NCBI GenBank assembly: GCA_949752735.1
Contig: OX457038.1
Coordinates: 21,159,155-21,223,154, forward strand
Origin: Lumbricus terrestris
Taxonomy: Eukaryota; Annelida; Clitellata; Crassiclitellata; Lumbricidae
Reading direction: 5' to 3'
DNA length: 64,000 nucleotides
Shown here: piece after piece, positions 18,950 through 32,900 of the stretch
Layout: every line of letters starts with the position of its first letter
Numbering within the stretch: the stretch's first letter is position 1
Notes under the pieces: model-generated
The model's database searches: none
Seen by the model: only the letters and a program-made list of their open reading frames with translations
What the model was told of the DNA's origin: nothing
Position numbers and translations under genes: made by a program

Positions 18950-19927
18950 GCCTACGCATTGGTTTGATTAACGTAGGCTAACGTAGAAAGGGTTTCTCGG
19001 TGGATCACAAAGTCAGGCATATGCTGACACCTCATTGACCCAATCAGTTAATTCAGACCACGTAGGCTAACTGTTGGCTAGAACGATGACTAATGCGTCA
19101 AAAATTGAACATAGTGTTAGTGTTGAAGTCTTTGCACCAGTCTCCTGTCCACGCTATTTAAAAGCGGACCTAAATCTCCTGACTATGCAACCAGATTGTC
19201 TGTCTTTCTGACCTTACCTCAAACTAGAGATTTTGCTGGATCTCGAGACTTTCGATCTCTTTCCTTCTCAATTTAAGACTGTTGTATTTTCGAAATCGTT
19301 TATTCATCGCAGGCTGTTCTCAATTTTAGATGACTGATTTACAGTTTTCAAGCCGTATAATCAGTCAATTAAAATTGAGTAGAAATTCAATGTCTAGTCG
19401 TTATTGGACTGGCTGCATATTAGGCCTAATAGGCCTACCAATTGAGCGATTGTTCAGTCAGTATTCGTTTGCTATTGGATTTCTTTTGTCTGGATGCGAT
19501 ATTCATTAGGATGCTGCAAACCCTATTATTTATTTGTTGAGCGACTAGACCGTGCACGTAGGCCTATGCATCTAACAATACACGAATGACTATAATATAG
19601 CCTACTATAGGCCTACTTATAAAGCGCCTTTCGAGAATAACACAAGGGCGCTATAACATGATGACCTCATGCGGGTCTGACCTAAGCAGTAACACAATTC
19701 AGAATTGCCTAACGTGAGATTTATCTTACTAAGCAGATTTTAGAATCCAATTCATAGACCTAAATGCTCTGAGTCTCTGAATAAGTTCATTCAGACTCTT
19801 CGATTGAACGGATTATCCAATTATTTTCATGAAACACTTTACGTTGAATTGTTTAGATCAACTCTGAACCCATCTGATCTAAAAATTACTTAGCGCAGAA
19901 GCACAAGTCGCAGCAGGACAGATACTT
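18950..19927. other. Intergenic, nothing recognised
   Basis: Contains several AGGCCT palindromes and a weak SINE-tail resemblance near 19615-19655. No gene seen. Confidence 0.45.
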
Positions 19928-20127
19928 ATGTCCAAACGCCCCCTGCATTTTGCTTTAAAACAGGCAACGGTCCGAAGTTTCACAAACAGATGGGCTTTCG
20001 TTCTGTTATTGGTCGCTGCATCGGTGTGGGGGGATACTGAAGACACGACAGGCGCCAGAACACAAGGGGTCAGGGTCCATTTGAAATTTCAGGAATCTCA
20101 GGATTTCTTTTCTGGCTCTGGATTATG
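19928..20127 (+). pseudogene. Possible signal-peptide exon of a third mucin
   Basis: An ATG frame gives a basic N-terminus, then the hydrophobic run WAFVLLLVAASVWG and a polar segment DTEDTTG, consistent with a signal peptide. A good donor 'atg|gtgaga' follows at 20128 in phase 2. The Thr-rich repeat at 20550-20904 lies just downstream. It may be the first exon of a broken mucin gene, or a chance frame. No homologue was recognised. Confidence 0.35.
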
Positions 20128-20549
20128 GTGAGACCTTTTGAATGGTAAATGAAAATCCATCTAAACTGTCGATAAGAGCGCTAATGTAACTACTGGAGAC
20201 CATATCAACTGAAATGTTATTCAGCCTTGTACTGCACTTTCTTGAAGGTAATACACTTTCTTACGCTGTTATAATTATTTTTCAAAGAATAGGCCTACAA
20301 CGAATAGGAAGCGCCGCCACCAACTTGAACAATTGCATTTATTTTTCATTTATTGCATGTTCGTACATCGTGCAATGTGAAAACAAACATAAGCAAACAT
20401 GAATATAAAAGATCGAAGAATCATAAATAAAGAGAAATTCCTACAATTGCTAAAACCTAATTTCAATCGAATGTCTTACTACTATACCTTACTTCTGAAC
20501 CTGTTCTTTCACTAAAATAACAACTACCACTGCCATCACTCGGCCATCT

Positions 20550-20904
20550 ACAAGATTAGTGATATCGCTCCACCATCCACCTCTTCCACCACTCAGCCAA
20601 CTCTCAATGCCACCAACCATCTAACACTATCACTACTCAAACATCTACCACTTCCACCATTTAACCATCTACCACTTTTACCACTGAACCATCTACCATT
20701 TCCACCACTGAACCGTCTCCCACTTCCACCACTGAACCATCTACCACTTCCATCATTGAACCGTCTACCACTTCCACCACTAAACCATCTACCACTTCCA
20801 CCACTGACCCGTCTACCACTTCCACCACTCAACCATCTACCATTTCCACCACTCAGCCATCTACCGCTTCTGCCACCCAAATACCTACCACCTCCTCCGA
20901 TTAA
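20550..20904 (+). pseudogene. Decayed mucin-type PSTTSTTE repeat
   Basis: The + strand encodes 8-residue units PSTTSTT(E/K/D/Q) from 24-bp repeats (about ten units over 20665-20890). The frame is interrupted: an earlier part (SSTTQPTLNATN) lies in another frame, and an in-frame TAA is at 20662-20664. Long frames on the minus strand and in the other + frame (LPLPPLNH) are shadows. I read it as the remains of a mucin exon, in line with the mucin genes on both sides. Confidence 0.5.
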
Positions 20905-21407
20905 CCAGTCATCACTTGCTCTGCTCTGCCAACTACCACTGGCAGAACTTGATCAACTACAGATTCTTCTTCTCTACCTTTAATAGGACAAACCCTGCAT
21001 TATAATACCATTAAAAATAATCAGTGTAATAGAAACAATGCTGAACTGTCAATGGAGAAATGGGGTTCAAACCTCGCCAAAGCAGAAATTTGGTTAGAGA
21101 TTTCATCTGCGCCTTATACCAACTCAGCCATGACGAGAACAACGACGCACTCTTGGTTGGAAAATTCTATAGCTGTGCCGCTGCCACGGCCGCCGCGGTC
21201 TATGCATTATCTCACGCTTGTTGTGCGTATGTGTACCTAAAATTCTGAAGACGCCGCTGGGTGTAGTAGTAGAAGTTGTGAAAAATACAAGAAGAAATTG
21301 CTTGTCCAAATTCACAGACTAACAGTCTACTAGCATAACAAATTCAAAGCTACATTAACACAGAAACAGATTCCGTCGTTACTGTTTGCCTCTGTGTTCA
21401 TTCAGAA

Positions 21408-21492
21408 GTGCAGCAGCAGTAGAAGCGTCAGTTGGAGTAGCAGTGGGAGTAGCAATAGCAATAGCAGTAGCAGTGACAGTAGCAGTAGCAGT

Positions 21493-21574
<82 letters not shown>

Positions 21575-21586
21575 ATAGTAGTAGTG

Positions 21587-21650
<64 letters not shown>

Positions 21651-21789
21651 CAGTGGCAGTGGTAGTGGTAGTGGTAGTGGTAGTGGTAGTGGTAGTGGTA
21701 GTGGTAGTGGTAGTGGTAGGGGTGGTGGTGGTGGTAGTGGTAGTGGCAGTGGCAGTGGCAGTGGCAGTGGCAGTAGCAGTAGCAGTAGC

Positions 21790-21845
<56 letters not shown>

Positions 21846-21852
21846 TGGTAGA
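21408..21852. repeat. (AGT/GGT/AGC)n trinucleotide tract, ~445 bp
   Basis: Nearly pure three-base repeats with blocks of agt, ggt, ggc and agc. It is open in several frames on both strands and yields poly-Ser, poly-Val, poly-Leu or poly-Thr frames. None of these is supported as a gene. Confidence 0.95.
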
Positions 21853-22019
21853 ATATGGGTGTTTTTCATTCACGGTCCTTACAGCCCGTCTAGGCTGTCA
21901 TCGGATCTCTCAACATGACTTCGTGATATGGCATCAATATTTTGTTAAATAAATTAGGTAAAAAACCGGTGGAAGGAGTAAGCGAAAGAACTATACAGAT
22001 ATGTAGCCTACACTACAAC

Positions 22020-22795
22020 GGAGGCATGGACTTGATGCACAAAATGGACGAAGAAGAAGTAGGGGAGAGGGAGGAAGACATATGACCAAAAAATGTCGTT
22101 TGAGAAGAGGTAAGAGCGACCATTAAGAAACTGAAAAATTACAAAGCGGAAGGGATATTCCAGCATAAATGCTTAAAAGTCTAGATGAGGGAGCCTTGAA
22201 GGAATTGTGCTATTGGAGAGCATGATAACAACAGACACCAAATGCCACAGAGAAATCAGAAGAAGGATTGCAATAGGAAAAGAAGCTTTCACGAAGAGGA
22301 AAGAACTACTGAGAGGAAAAATGAACAGAAATTTGAAGATAGGCTACGAATGATAAAGTCATTGGTGTGGATTGTGGTACTGTAGGCCTATAGTTCAGAA
22401 ACCTGGACCAGGGGGTAAGAAGATATAAAAAGACTGGAGGCATTTGAAATGTGGCTGTGGAGAATCACTGGAAAAGATCAGCTGGACAGAACATAAAACA
22501 AAGTACGAAGAAGTGCTGAGAAGAATTGGAGAAGAAAGAACACTGATATGAATGATAAAAGAAAGGCAAAGAACGTGGATTGGATAGAGGAAATTCTTTG
22601 CTAAGGATAGGGAGAATGGAGTGGGACAAGAACAAGATGAAGACCGAGACAGATGATGCTGGACTGGATGATGAAGGACGGCTACCAAAAGCTAAAGGAG
22701 AAGGCACAACGGAGAATGGAGTGGCGACATTTTGCGTTCGAACCTGCCTATCTATAGGGGGCAGAGAACCCGAAGAAGAAGTCTCCGAACAACTG
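22020..22795 (+). pseudogene. LINE (RTE-like) reverse-transcriptase relic
   Basis: Broken frames read EEVRATIKKLKNYKAEG (start of the RT domain), then IAIGKEAFTKRKELL, RLEAFEMWLWRITGKDQ and a LDWMMKDGYQKLKEKAQRR ending. These are the usual C-terminal landmarks of non-LTR endonuclease/reverse-transcriptase proteins. The central RT is deleted and many stops and frameshifts are present. RTE-like is my best guess for the clade. Confidence 0.7.
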
Positions 22796-22817
22796 TGAGC
22801 GTACGATTGACTTACGG

Positions 22818-23767
22818 TCAGGGATGAACAGTAATGTAATTGAGTAATTAAAATTACGTAATTTGCAGAAGAAAGCAACGGTGGCTGGGCCACATACCAA
22901 AAAGAGAGGGCATGCTGGCGACGTTGTTGGAGGGTCGTATGGAGGGGAAGGCAACGAGAGGCAGAAGGAGATTAAATATGCTGACATTGCTGAGTGATAA
23001 CGATGATGGAGATACATGCATGTGCATATGGTCGCACCAAGAGGAGCGCGCAGGACAGAGAAGGTTGGAGGTCGAAGAGAAGCACGGGGTCGTCCATGTC
23101 ACAAACCTGCTCAACAGCAGAAGACTGAAGAGAGCATTTGAATTACAATTTATTGTAATTGGCAATTTGTAATTTGCTGTTCTGCATAAAATAATTCGTA
23201 ATTTACGGTTCAATTATAGGCTACATTTCTTCAATTAATTCGTAATTACGTTCTGCAAATTCAAATTACTTTGAATGTAACTATGCTCTGCGGCACTGCC
23301 ATTCGACATATTCATTCAAGTTACGCTGTCTACCTGCACAGTTTGATGACCAAACCAAAAGAGTACAAGAGTTACTAGTAACAACATCTGAAAATGCCTC
23401 CAGTAGCGAATAAAAATATCATCGAGCTATTATCATCTATGCCAGTGATCACAAAAACGTAAGCAAGACGTGGAACTTTATATGGTTTTAGCGTGTAGCG
23501 GGCAGTGACCACAAAAGGCATGCGATTCCTGTCCGAGTTTTTTATATTTCAATGATGCAGGTTGTAATTGATGTAATTGAAATTTCCTAAGTTTTAATTG
23601 TACTATCTAGCAAGTTTATCGAGTAATTGATCAATTGTAATTCAATTATATTTTCTCAAGCAATTGGTAATTTTTCATTCAATTACATTTTCTCTAGTAG
23701 GCCTAATTGGTAATTTGTAATTCAATTACATGTTAATTGGCTAAATGTGTACAATTGCCCGTCCCTG
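22818..23767. mobile_element. hAT-like ends with GTAATT-rich arms, containing LINE fragment
   Basis: Left end 'cagggatgaacagtaatg' and right end 'caattgcccgtccctg' are inverted and of hAT type. Both arms are rich in 'gtaatt' repeats (22830-22866, 23140-23290, 23555-23760). Between them, 22875-23132 reads as the C-terminal part of a LINE protein (WLGHIPKREGMLATLLEGRM and later RTKRSAQDREGW). I find no clear 8-bp duplication, so the limits are uncertain. Confidence 0.45.
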
Positions 23768-23936
23768 ATCATCGTTCCTACGCAGTAGCAGAAATGGAAC
23801 TATAGAAGAAGATTATCTAAGCAAATTCGATGTCGGGTGCATTTTGTGGATATCTAACTCTTGTGAAATTTCAGAATCAACGCAAAGTCGACACCAAGAC
23901 TAATGTTAGGAAGATCTGGAACACAATCATCGCAAA

Positions 23937-26900
23937 ATGAAAGTCAGATGCAACGCACTTTCTCTCAAACTGCTAGCTGTTTTTGGATCTGTGATAGCAG
24001 GCATTGTCCACGGAGGTACGCTGGTACAAACATCGACACCGTTAACATTCTCTAACACCTCGCCAGTGTTTCAAGCAAACAATGCCGTAGTGATAAACGA
24101 GACGAGCACAGAATCAAGAGATGGGCAATCCAATTCGACGACTCCACAAACCAGTCAATCTGAAGATACCACACAAGGCTCATTTAAAATTGATGGCACA
24201 ACCGAAAATATCTCTGTTCAAATGTCATCATCAATAGAGACTGTTTATACCACAAGCAACGCAGGTACAACGGTCGTTTCAATTCAAACGTCATCGATCG
24301 GAGACAATGGTGGTTCAGCCAATTATGAGACATCAAGTATTTCAACTCCAACACCATCAATCGAAACTATTAGTAGCACTCAATATCCGCAAATGGACAC
24401 AATATCGACACCGGAAGGATATACAGCCAACGTCTCACTCATACTTAATGATACAGAAAAGTTTGATGCATCTACAATATCAATCGCAGCTAAAGGAACC
24501 ACCAAGCAATTTGATTTAACAACGACATTAGCGGAAGACATTGGTAGCACCTCCTATACTGATATAACCACAACATTAATTCAGACGTCATCAATTGAAG
24601 GTCGTCAAACCACATACCATCTGGATGAAACCACGATGTCATCTCAAGCAACGTCACTTGACTCTACTTACAGCACAGGCACTTCAGATACAACCAGGAT
24701 ATCATCCGAAGCAACGTTACATGAAGAGAGTGGTAGCACAAGACCTTCGGAAACAACCACGATATCATCTGAAGCAACGCTACATGATGACAGTGGTAGC
24801 ACAAGACCTTCGGAAACAACCACAATATCATCTGAGGCAACGTTACATGAAGACAGTGGTAGCACAAGACCTTCGGAAACAACCACGATATCATCTGAGG
24901 CAACGCTACATGATGACAGTGGTAGCACAAGACCTTCGGAAACAACCACAATATCATCTGAGGCAACGTTACATGAAGACAGTGGTAGCACAAGACCTTC
25001 GGAAACAACCACGATATCATCTGAGGCAACGCTACATGATGACAGTGGTAGCACAAGACCTTCGGAAACAACCACAATATCATCTGAGGCAACGTTACAT
25101 GAAGACAGTGGTAGCACAAGACCTTCGGAAACAACCACGATATCATCTGAGGCAACGCTACATGAAGACAGGGGTAGCACAAGACCTTCGGAGACAACCA
25201 CGTTATCATCTGAGGCAACGTTACATGAAGACAGTGGTAGCACAAGAACTTTAGATACAACCACGATATCATCTGAGGCAACGTTACATGAAGACAGTGG
25301 TAGCACAAGAACTTTAGATACAACCACAATATCATCTGAGGCAACGTTACATGATGACAGTGGTAGCACAAGAACTTCGGAAACAACCAAGATATCATCT
25401 GAGGCAACGTTACATGAAGACAGTGGTAGCACAAGACCTTCGGAAACAACCACGATATCATCTGAGGCAACGTTACATGAAGACAGTGGTAGCACAAGAA
25501 CTTTAGATACAACCACGATATCATCTGAGGCAACGTTACATGAAGACAGTGGTAGAACAAGACCTTCGGAAACAACCACGATATCATCTGAGGAAACGTT
25601 ACATGAAGACAGTGGTAGCACAAGACCTTCGGAAACAACCACGATATCATCTGAAACAACGTTACATGAAGACAGTGGTAGCACAAGAACTTTAGATATA
25701 ACCACGATATCATCTGAGGCAACGTTACATGAAGACAGTGGTAACACAAGAACTTTGGAAACAACCACGATATCATCTGAGGCAACGTTACATGAAGACA
25801 GTGGTAGCACAAGACCTTTCGAAACAACCACGATATCATCTGAGGCAACGTTACATGAAGACAGTGGTAGCACAAGACCTTCGGAAACAACCACGATATC
25901 ATCTGAGGCAACGTTACATGAAGACAGTGGTAGCACAAGACCTTCGGAAACAACAACGATATCATCTGAAACAACGTTACATGAAGACAGTGCTAGCACA
26001 AGAACTTCAGATACAACCACGATATCATCTGAAGCAACGTTACATGAAGACAGTGGTAGCACAAGAACTGCAGATACAACCACGATATCATCTGAAGAAA
26101 CGTTACATGAAGACAGTGGTAGCACAAGAACTTTAGATACAACCACAATATCATCTGAGGCAACGTTACATGAAGACAGTGGCAGCACAAGAACTTCAGA
26201 TACAACCACGATATCATCTGAAGCAACGTTACATGAAGACAGTGGTAGCACAAGAACTTCAGATACAATCACGATATTATCTGAAGCAACGTTACATGAA
26301 GACAGTGGTAGCACAAGAACTTCAGATACAATCACGATATCATCTGAAGCAACGTTACATGAAGACAGTGGCAGCACAAGAACTTCAGATACAACCACGG
26401 TATCATCTGAGGCAACGTTACATGAAGACAGTGGTAGCACAAGACCTTCGGAAACAACCACAATATCATCTGAGGAAACGTTACATGAAGACAGTGGTAG
26501 CACAAGAACTTCAGATACAACCACGGTATCATCTGAGGCAACGTTACATGAAGACAGTGGTAGCACAAAACCTTCGGAAACAACCACAATATCATCTGAG
26601 GCAACGTTACATGAAGACAGTGGTAGCACAAGACCTTCGGAAACAACCATGATATCATTTGAGGCAACGTCACATGAAGACAGGGGTAGCACAAGACCTT
26701 CGGAAACAACCACGATATCATCTGAAACAACGTTACATGAAGACAGTGCTAGCACAAGAACTTCAGATACAACCACGATATCATCTGAAGCAACGTTACA
26801 TGAAGACAGTGGTAGCACAAGAACTGCAGATACAACCACGATATCATCTGAAGAAACGTTACATGAAGACAGTGGTAGCACAAGAACTTTAGATACAACC

Positions 26901-29900
26901 ACAATATCATCTGAGGCAACGTTACATGAAGACAGTGGCAGCACAAGAACTTCAGATACAACCACGGAATCATCTGAAGCAACGTTACATGAAGAGAGTG
27001 GTAGCACAAGACCTTCGGAGACAACCACGTTATCATCTGAGGCAACGTTACATGAAGACAGTGGTAGCACAAGAACTTCGGAAAGAACCACGATATCATC
27101 TGAAGCAACCTTACATGAAGACAGTGGTAGCACAAGAACTTCAGATACAATCACGATATTATCTGAAGCAACGTTACATGAAGACAGTGGTAGCACAAGA
27201 ACTTCAGATACAATCACGATATCATCTGAAGCAACGTTACATGAAGACAGTGGCAGCACAAGAACTTCAGATACAACCACGGTATCATCTGAGGCAACGT
27301 TACATGAAGACAGTGGTAGCACAAGACCTTCGGAAACAACCACAATATCATCTGAGGCAACGTTACATGAAGACAGTGGTAGCACAAGAACTTCAGATAC
27401 AACCACGGTATCATCTGAGGCAACGTTACATGAAGACAGTGGTAGCACAAGACCTTCGGAAACAACCACAATATCATCTGAGGCAACGTTACATGAAGAC
27501 AGTGGTAGCACAAAACCTTCGGAAACAACCATGATATCATTTGAGGCAACGTCACATGAAGACAGAGGTAGCACAAGAACTTTAGATACAACCACGATAT
27601 CATCTGAAACAACGTTACATGAAGAGAGTGGTAGCACAAGACCTTCGGAAACAACCACGATATCATCTGAGGCAACGTTACATGATGACAGTGGTAGCAC
27701 AAGAACTTCGGAAACAACCAAGATATCATCTGAGGCAACGTTACATGAAGACAGTGGTAGCACAAGACCTTCGGAGACAACCACGTTATCATCTGAGGCA
27801 ACGTTACATGAAGACAGTGGTAGCACAAGAACTTTAGATACAACCACGATATCATCTGAAACAACGTTACATGAAGACAGTGGTAGCACAAGACCTTCGG
27901 AAACAACCACGATATCATCTGAGGCAACGTTACATGAAGACAGTGGTAGCACAAGAACTTTAGATACAACCACGATATCATCTGAGGCAACGTTACATGA
28001 AGACAGTGGTAGCACAAGAACTTCAGATACAATCACGATATCATCTGAAGCAACGTTACATGAAGACAGTGGTAGCACAAGAGCTTCAGATACAACCACG
28101 GTATCATCTGAGGCAACGTTACATGAAGACAGTGGTAGCACAAAAACTTCGGAAACAACCACGATGTCATCTGAGGCAACGTTACATGAAGACAGTGGTA
28201 GCACAAGAACTTCAGATACAATCACGATATCATCTGAAGCAACGTTACATGAAGACAGTGGCAGCACAAGAACTTCAGATACAACCACGGTATCATCTGA
28301 AACAACGTTACATGAAGACAGTGGTAGCACAAGAACTTTAGATACAACCACGATATCATCTGAGGCAACGTTACATGAAGACAGTGGTAGCACAAGAACT
28401 TCGGAAACAACCACGATATCATCTGAGGCAACGTTACATGAAGACAGTAGTAGCACAAGAACTTCAGATACAACCACGATATCATCTGAGGCAACGTTAC
28501 ATGAAGACAGTAGTAGCACAAGAACTTCAGATACAACCACGATATCATCTGAGGCAACGTTACATGAAGACAGTAGTAGCACAAGAACTTCAGATACAAC
28601 CACGATATCATCTGAGGCAACGTTACATGAAGACAGTAGTAGCACAAGAACTTCAGATACAACCACGATATCATCTGAGGCAACGTTACATGAAGACAGT
28701 AGTAGCACAAGAACTTCAGATACAACCACGATATCATCTGAGGCAACGTTACATGAAGACAGTGGTAGCACAAGAACTTCAGATACAATCACGATATCAT
28801 CTGAAGCAACGTTACATGAAGACAGTGGTAGCACAAGACCTTCGGAAACAACCACGATATCATCTGAGGCAACGTTACATGATGACAGTGGTAGCACAAG
28901 AACTTCGGAAACAACCAAGATATCATCTGAGGCAACGTTACATGAAGACAGTGGTAGCACAAGACCTTCGGAGACAACCACGTTATCATCTGAGGCAACG
29001 TTACATGAAGACAGTGGTAGCACAAGAACTTTAGATACAACCACGATATCATCTGAAACAACGTTACATGAAGACAGTGGTAGCACAAGACCTTCGGAAA
29101 CAACCACGATATCATCTGAGGCAACGTTACATGAAGACAGTGGTAGCACAAGAACTTTAGATACAACCACGATATCATCTGAGGCAACGTTACATGAAGA
29201 CAGTGGTAGCACAAGAACTTCAGATACAATCACGATATCATCTGAAGCAACGTTACATGAAGACAGTGGTAGCACAAGAGCTTCAGATACAACCACGGTA
29301 TCATCTGAGGCAACGTTACATGAAGACAGTGGTAGCACAAAAACTTCGGAAACAACCACGATGTCATCTGAGGCAACGTTACATGAAGACAGTGGTAGCA
29401 CAAGAACTTCAGATACAATCACGATATCATCTGAAGCAACGTTACATGAAGACAGTGGCAGCACAAGAACTTCAGATACAACCACGGTATCATCTGAAAC
29501 AACGTTACATGAAGACAGTGGTAGCACAAGAACTTTAGATACAACCACGATATCATCTGAGGCAACGTTACATGAAGACAGTGGTAGCACAAGAACTTCG
29601 GAAACAACCACGATATCATCTGAGGCAACGTTACATGAAGACAGTAGTAGCACAAGAACTTCAGATACAACCACGATATCATCTGAGGCAACGTTACATG
29701 AAGACAGTAGTAGCACAAGAACTTCAGATACAACCACGATATCATCTGAGGCAACGTTACATGAAGACAGTAGTAGCACAAGAACTTCAGATACAACCAC
29801 GATATCATCTGAGGCAACGTTACATGAAGACAGTAGTAGCACAAGAACTTCAGATACAACCACGATATCATCTGAGGCAACGTTACATGAAGACAGTAGT

Positions 29901-32900
29901 AGCACAAGAACTTCAGATACAACCACGATATCATCTGAGGCAACGTTACATGAAGACAGTGGTAGCACAAGAACTTCAGATACAATCACGATATCATCTG
30001 AAGCAACGTTACATGAAGACAGTGGTAGCACAAGAACTTCAGATACAACCACGATATCATCTGAGGCAACGTTACATGAAGACAGTGGTAGCACAAGAAC
30101 TTCAGATACAATCACGATATCATCTGAAGCAACGTTACATGAAGACAGTGGTAGCACAAGAACTTTAGATACAACCACGATATCATCTGTGGCAACGTTA
30201 CATGAAGACAGTGGTAGCACAAGAACTTCGGAAACAACCACGATATCATCTGAGGCAACGTTACATGAAGACAGTAGTAGCACAAGAACTTCAGATACAA
30301 CCACGATATCATCTGAGGCAACGTTACATGAAGACAGTAGTAGCACAAGAACTTCAGATACAACCACGATATCATCTGAGGCAACGTTACATGAAGACAG
30401 TGGTAGCACAAGAACTTCAGATACAATCACGATATCATCTGAAGCAACGTTACATGAAGACAGTGGTAGCACAAGAACTTCAGATACAATCACGATATCA
30501 TCTGAAGCAACGTTACATGAAGACAGTGGTAGCACAAGACCTTCGGAAACAACCACGATATCATCTGAGGCAACGCTACATGATGACAGTGGTAGCACAA
30601 GAACTTCGGAAACAACCACGATATCATCTGAGGCAACGTTACATGAAGACAGTGGTAGCAAAAGACCTTCAGATACAACCACGGTATCATCTGAGGCAAC
30701 GTTACATGAAGACAGTGGTAGCACAAGAACTTCAAATACAACCACGGTATCATCTGAGGCAACGTTACATGAAGACAGTGGTAGCACAAGACCTTCGGAG
30801 ACAACCACGTTATCATCTGAGGCAACGTTACATGAAGACAGTGGTAGCACAAGAACTTTAGATACAACCACGATATCATCTGAGGCAACGTTACATGAAG
30901 ACAGTGGTAGCACAAGAACTTTGGAAACAACCACGATATCATCTGAAGCAACGTTACGTGAAGACAGTGGTAGCACAAGAACTTCAGATACAACCACGGT
31001 ATCATCTGAGGCAACGTTACATGAAGACAGTGGTAGCACAAGACCTTCGGAGACAACCACGTTATCATCTGAGGCAACGTTACATGAAGACAGTGGTAGC
31101 ACAAGAACTTCAGATACAATCACGATATTATCTGAAGCAACGTTACATGAAGACAGTGGTAGCACAAGAACTTTAGATACATCCACGATATCATCTGAGG
31201 CAACGTTACATGAAGACAGTGGTAGCACAAGAACTTTAGATACAACCACAATATCATCTGAGGCAACGTTACATGATGACAGTGGTAGCACAAGAACTTC
31301 GGAAACAACCACAATATCATCTGAGGCAACGTTACATGATGACAGTGGTAGCACAAGAACTTCGGAAACAACCACGATATCATCTGAGGCAACGTTACAT
31401 GAAGACAGTGGTAGCACAAGACCTTCGGAAACATCAACGATATCATCTGAGGCAACGTTACATGAAGACAGTAGTAGCACAAGAACTTTAGATACAACCA
31501 GGATATCATCTGAGGCAACGTTACATGAAGACAGTGGTAGCACAAGAACTTCAGATACAACCACGGTATCATCTGAGGCAACCTTACATGAAGACAGTGG
31601 TAGCACAAGAACTTCAGATACAACCACGGTATCATCTGAGGCAACCTTACATGAAGACAGTGGTAGCACAAGAACTTCATATACAACCACGATATCATCT
31701 CGGTCAACGTCAATTGATTCCACTCATAGCGCAGTCACTTCGGATACAGCTATTATATCATCTCAAGCAACGTCATTTGAAGCCAATGGTATCACAAGAA
31801 CTTCGGATACAACCGTGATATCATCTCAGGAAGCATCATATGACGCTATTGATATCTCAGGGATTTCGAATACAACCACGATATCATCTAAAGTAACGTC
31901 AATTGAATACATTGATAGCACTGAGAGAACGGATACAGCCATGATATCAACTCAATCGTCACTTCAAGCTATTGATAGCATACACATTTCGGATGCAACC
32001 GCGCTGTCATCACAAACATCGTCAGTTGAAGCCATTGATAGCGCTGAAAAAACGGATACAACGTTGATATCATCACGAACATCGTCAATTGAAGCTACTG
32101 ATAGCACTGGCATTCCTGATACAACCACCAAGACATCTCAATCATCGTCAATTGAAGCTACTGATAGCACTTTCATCCCTGATACATCCAACAAAACATC
32201 TCTTGCAACGTCGATTGAAGTTAGTGGTAGCACTGGCAGTCAAGATATAACCACGACATCATCTCAAGCATCGTCAATTATAGCTAGTAATGACACTTTC
32301 ACTACGAATACAATTAAAAAATCATCTCAGACATCATTAATTGAATCTATTGATAGTACAGGCACTCGCGGTATAACAAGGATATCATCTCAGACAGCGT
32401 CAAATGAAGCTTTTGATACCACTGACTCTCCGGATATACATCTGATATCATCTCAAACATCATTAATTGAAGCTACTGATAGCGCTGGCACACCTGATAC
32501 AACCACCAAAACATGGTCAATTGAAGCTAACGATAGCACTGGCAGTACAGATATAACCGTGATGTCATCTCAAACATTATCAATTGAAGCTAGTAATATC
32601 ACTCACCGTCCGGATATGACCACATTATCATCTCAATCCCAGTCAAGAGAATTTACTCAGCATGCAAATAGAACCCAGATATCAACTCGAGCGTCATCAA
32701 TTGAAGTTACCGATAACACTAAGCGTGTTTTTATGGCCGAACTATCAACCCAAACGCCATCAATAGAAACTAGTAATAGCACTCAATACGCTGATCTGAC
32801 CAAGCTATCAACTCAAATGTCATCAATCGAAGCTAGTAATAGCACTCAATATGCTGAGCTGACCAAGCTATCAACTCAAACGACATCAATGGAAGCTAGT

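Noticed and set aside
21379..21952. Poly-Thr, poly-Val, poly-Ser and poly-Leu frames
   Set aside because: All arise from the trinucleotide tract and are open on both strands alike.
24668..31723. A 2,351-codon open frame on the minus strand over mucin array A
   Set aside because: The 63-bp unit is a multiple of three and one antisense frame lacks stops, so the frame repeats with the array. It has no start context, splice support or domain of its own.
24595..31818. Many 60-270-codon frames (MKTVVAQELQ... and FPKVLCYHCLHVTL...) inside the same array
   Set aside because: Other-frame translations of the same 63-bp unit, broken only where units vary.
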